A stretch of DNA of 7,249 bases from Actinomycetota bacterium (GTDB lineage Bacteria; Actinomycetota; Actinomycetes; Nanopelagicales; Nanopelagicaceae). The notes below the pieces were generated by a model. That model did no database searches, was not told the origin of the DNA, and worked only from the letters and a program-made list of their open reading frames with translations. Both the position numbers and the translations under genes were made by a program. The stretch is taken from contig WLGP01000045.1 of NCBI GenBank assembly GCA_009703165.1, positions 1 to 7,249 on the forward strand. The letters are read 5' to 3'. Shown here one piece after another: positions 5,800 to 7,249 of this stretch. How positions within the stretch are numbered: the first letter of the stretch is position 1; the number at the start of each line of letters is the position of its first letter.

Positions 5800-6896
5800 C
5801 AAGCCAGAATCCCAGTGAATACGGCAGACTTACACCCATGTTGGCAGCCCTGGAAGCACTCGTTCGTTGTGAATCTCCTACCGAAGATATTGATGCCTGC
5901 CGCAACGTTGTTCGCTTAGCCAGTGATATTGCAACACGTGTTCTCGGAAGACCTGCTGAGATCAAGGAAGTTGAAGGTCGTCCAGTTTTCTGGTGGGGCG
6001 CGCAGAACCCTGAAATTATTCTTCTTGCTCATCTCGATACCGTCTGGCCACACGGTTCATATCAACCATTGTGGGAAGTAAATGGCGATGTAGTTCGCGG
6101 ACCCGGCGTCTTTGATATGAAGGCTGGCTTCTTGCAAGCGCTCTATGCACTTAAAGGTATTGAAGGTTCTGTCGCTCTTGTTGCAACAACTGATGAAGAG
6201 ACTGGCAGCCACGCATCTCGCGATCTGATTAAAGAGATTTCCGCAAAAGCTAAGGCTGTTCTCGTTCTTGAGGCATCTCTTGATGGCAAGGTAAAGACAG
6301 GTCGTAAGGGAACAGCGATGTACCAGGTACATGTACATGGATTGGCATCTCATGCCGGACTTGAACCTGAAAAAGGTATCAATGCCACAACAGAGATCGC
6401 CCAGATCATTCTTGATCTTGCAGCGCTAGAGAATGCAGAGCACGGCACAACTGTTGTTCCAACTGTTCTCCATTCAGGAAAGACGACAAATACCGTCCCT
6501 GACCATGCTGTACTTGATATTGATATTCGATCATTTTCTATCGCAGAGCTCGAACGCGTTCACAACGCAATTACTCACCTAAAGCCAAAGCACTCAGGTG
6601 CTCGCATTGAGGTAACTGGCGGAATTAATCGACCACCTCTTGAGCCATCTGCTACTGCAGCTCTCTATGAGCGCGCAGAGAAAGTTGCGGCATCACTTGG
6701 AATGGCGCCTCTTGGTAGCGCCCACGTTGGCGGAGCAAGCGATGGAAACTTTGCGGCAGCAGCCGGTGCTCAAGTACTCGATGGTCTAGGCGCAGTTGGA
6801 CATGGCGCACATGCACCACACGAGTGGGTGAGTGCAGCATCTCTTGAGCCACGTACAGCGCTCTTACATGCGCTGATCAAGGATCTCCTTAAATGA
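5796..6896 (+). CDS. M20 family metallopeptidase (carboxypeptidase G2-like)
   Basis: This is a probable cytoplasmic di-zinc hydrolase that removes a C-terminal amino acid or splits an N-acyl amino acid; it is 366 residues with no signal peptide. Likely metal and catalytic residues are all present: His79 and Asp81 in LLAHLDTVWP, bridging Asp107 in GPGVFDMKAG, catalytic Glu134 and ligand Glu135 in TTDEETGS, Glu159 in VLEAS, and His339 in GAHAPHEWV. The lid or dimerisation domain (about 170-275) holds His186 (GLASHAG), Asn232 (NTVPDHA) and Arg245 (DIDIRSF). The Asn-Arg spacing of 13 and the Glu135-Glu159 spacing of 24 match my recollection of carboxypeptidase G2. Glu rather than Asp at 159 is the usual mark of carboxypeptidases over aminopeptidases. 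The substrate is unknown. The gene overlaps both neighbours by 4 nt (ATGA). A GGGGGT run at 5781-5786 could serve as its ribosome binding site. Confidence 0.93.
   Translation: MTSQNPSEYGRLTPMLAALEALVRCESPTEDIDACRNVVRLASDIATRVLGRPAEIKEVEGRPVFWWGAQNPEIILLAHLDTVWPHGSYQPLWEVNGDVVRGPGVFDMKAGFLQALYALKGIEGSVALVATTDEETGSHASRDLIKEISAKAKAVLVLEASLDGKVKTGRKGTAMYQVHVHGLASHAGLEPEKGINATTEIAQIILDLAALENAEHGTTVVPTVLHSGKTTNTVPDHAVLDIDIRSFSIAELERVHNAITHLKPKHSGARIEVTGGINRPPLEPSATAALYERAEKVAASLGMAPLGSAHVGGASDGNFAAAAGAQVLDGLGAVGHGAHAPHEWVSAASLEPRTALLHALIKDLLK
6879..6883 (+). promoter_or_regulatory. Shine-Dalgarno candidate for xpb, inside a short inverted repeat
   Basis: AAGGA lies 9 nt before the ATG at 6893, inside the last codons of the metallopeptidase gene. 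It supports that start. The following bases (TCTCCTT) make AAGG-ATCT-CCTT, a possible 4-bp stem with a 4-nt loop that would partly cover the site until ribosomes on the upstream gene open it. Confidence 0.4.
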
Positions 6897-7249
6897 GCAA
6901 TGGGCCGCTCATTGTTCAAAGCGATAAGACACTTCTCTTAGATATTGATCATCCAGATTCGATTGAGTGTCGCAGAGCGATTGCTCCCTTTGCCGAACTC
7001 GAGCGATCACCAGAACATATCCATACATATCGCTTAACGAACCTTGGTCTATGGAATGCCCGTGCTGCAGGCCATGATGCTGAGCAGGTCATCGATACTC
7101 TCATCAAGTATTCGCGATACGCAGTCCCCCATTCAATCTTGGTCGATGTTGCAGAGACAATGTCTCGCTATGGCCGCCTTCGCCTTGAAGCAGATCCAAT
7201 TCACGGTCTGATTCTTGTCACCACAGATTCAGCAGTTCTTGAAGAAGTT
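6893..7249 (+). CDS. xpb: DNA helicase XPB (bacterial Rad25/ERCC3-like), N-terminal 119 codons
   Basis: XPB is a 3'-5' superfamily 2 helicase. The bacterial form, best known from mycobacteria, is an ATP-dependent DNA helicase thought to act in nucleotide excision repair. I translated the frame by hand from the ATG at 6893. It starts MSNGPLIVQSDKTLLLDIDH and continues with HTYRLTNLGLWNARAAGHDA, then a stretch containing VIDTLIKYSRYAVP and ETMSRYGRLRLE. These are the conserved N-terminal damage-recognition/helicase_XPB-N features of actinobacterial homologues. The frame stays open to the window end; the motor domains (Walker A, DEAD-like box) would follow beyond it, since the full protein is usually about 540-550 residues. 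The start overlaps the stop of the metallopeptidase gene (ATGA), making it the third gene of a coupled operon with the helicase-associated protein. Confidence 0.92.
   Translation, partial: MSNGPLIVQSDKTLLLDIDHPDSIECRRAIAPFAELERSPEHIHTYRLTNLGLWNARAAGHDAEQVIDTLIKYSRYAVPHSILVDVAETMSRYGRLRLEADPIHGLILVTTDSAVLEEV

Noticed and set aside
1..7249. Mobile element, CRISPR array, tRNA, toxin-antitoxin or defence island
   Set aside because: No direct-repeat array, transposase motif, terminal inverted repeat or cloverleaf is visible. All genes are complete except at the window edges and belong to chromosomal families with similar base use.

Overview
The window looks like chromosomal DNA from a small-genome actinobacterium of moderate GC. 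The freshwater Nanopelagicales (acI, Planktophila-like) are my best guess, but that is inference. Three things point to Actinobacteria. First, the gene order histidine phosphatase, TlpA/ResA-like lipoprotein, ccdA, resB matches the known mycobacterial block Rv0525 to Rv0528. Second, a bacterial XPB helicase lies downstream of its usual actinobacterial companion, the Rv0862c-type helicase-associated protein. Third, two promoters have a TANNNT -10 box exactly 6 nt before the start codon, as in leaderless actinobacterial transcripts. Coding is very dense: six of the seven gene junctions between positions 1 and 7249 are divergent or overlapping, and the longest non-coding stretches are 47 bases each.

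Left arm, minus strand, reading from 2729 down to 1: a histidine phosphatase, a thioredoxin-fold lipoprotein, CcdA and ResB (cut by the window edge). Each stop codon overlaps the next start by 1 or 4 nt (TAATG, ATGA, TAATG), so this is one translationally coupled operon. The last three genes belong to System II cytochrome c maturation: CcdA carries electrons across the membrane, the TlpA/ResA-like protein reduces apocytochrome cysteines outside, and ResB with CcsA (expected beyond position 1) handles and ligates heme. The phosphatase has no known role in that pathway.

Centre, 2730 to 2776: a 47-bp divergent promoter region whose two halves are near mirror images, each giving a probable leaderless mRNA.

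Right arm, plus strand: a HAD-IB family phosphatase, a 47-bp gap with a possible weak promoter, then three genes joined by ATGA overlaps. These are a 735-residue helicase-associated protein without a helicase motor and with a WYL-like C-terminal end, an intact M20 carboxypeptidase-like metallopeptidase, and the N-terminal 119 codons of XPB helicase. The metallopeptidase between the two DNA-repair-type genes is the most unusual feature of the layout. I saw no mobile element, CRISPR array, tRNA or rRNA. Most genes belong to recognisable conserved families, so this is mainly a core-genome region rather than an accessory island.
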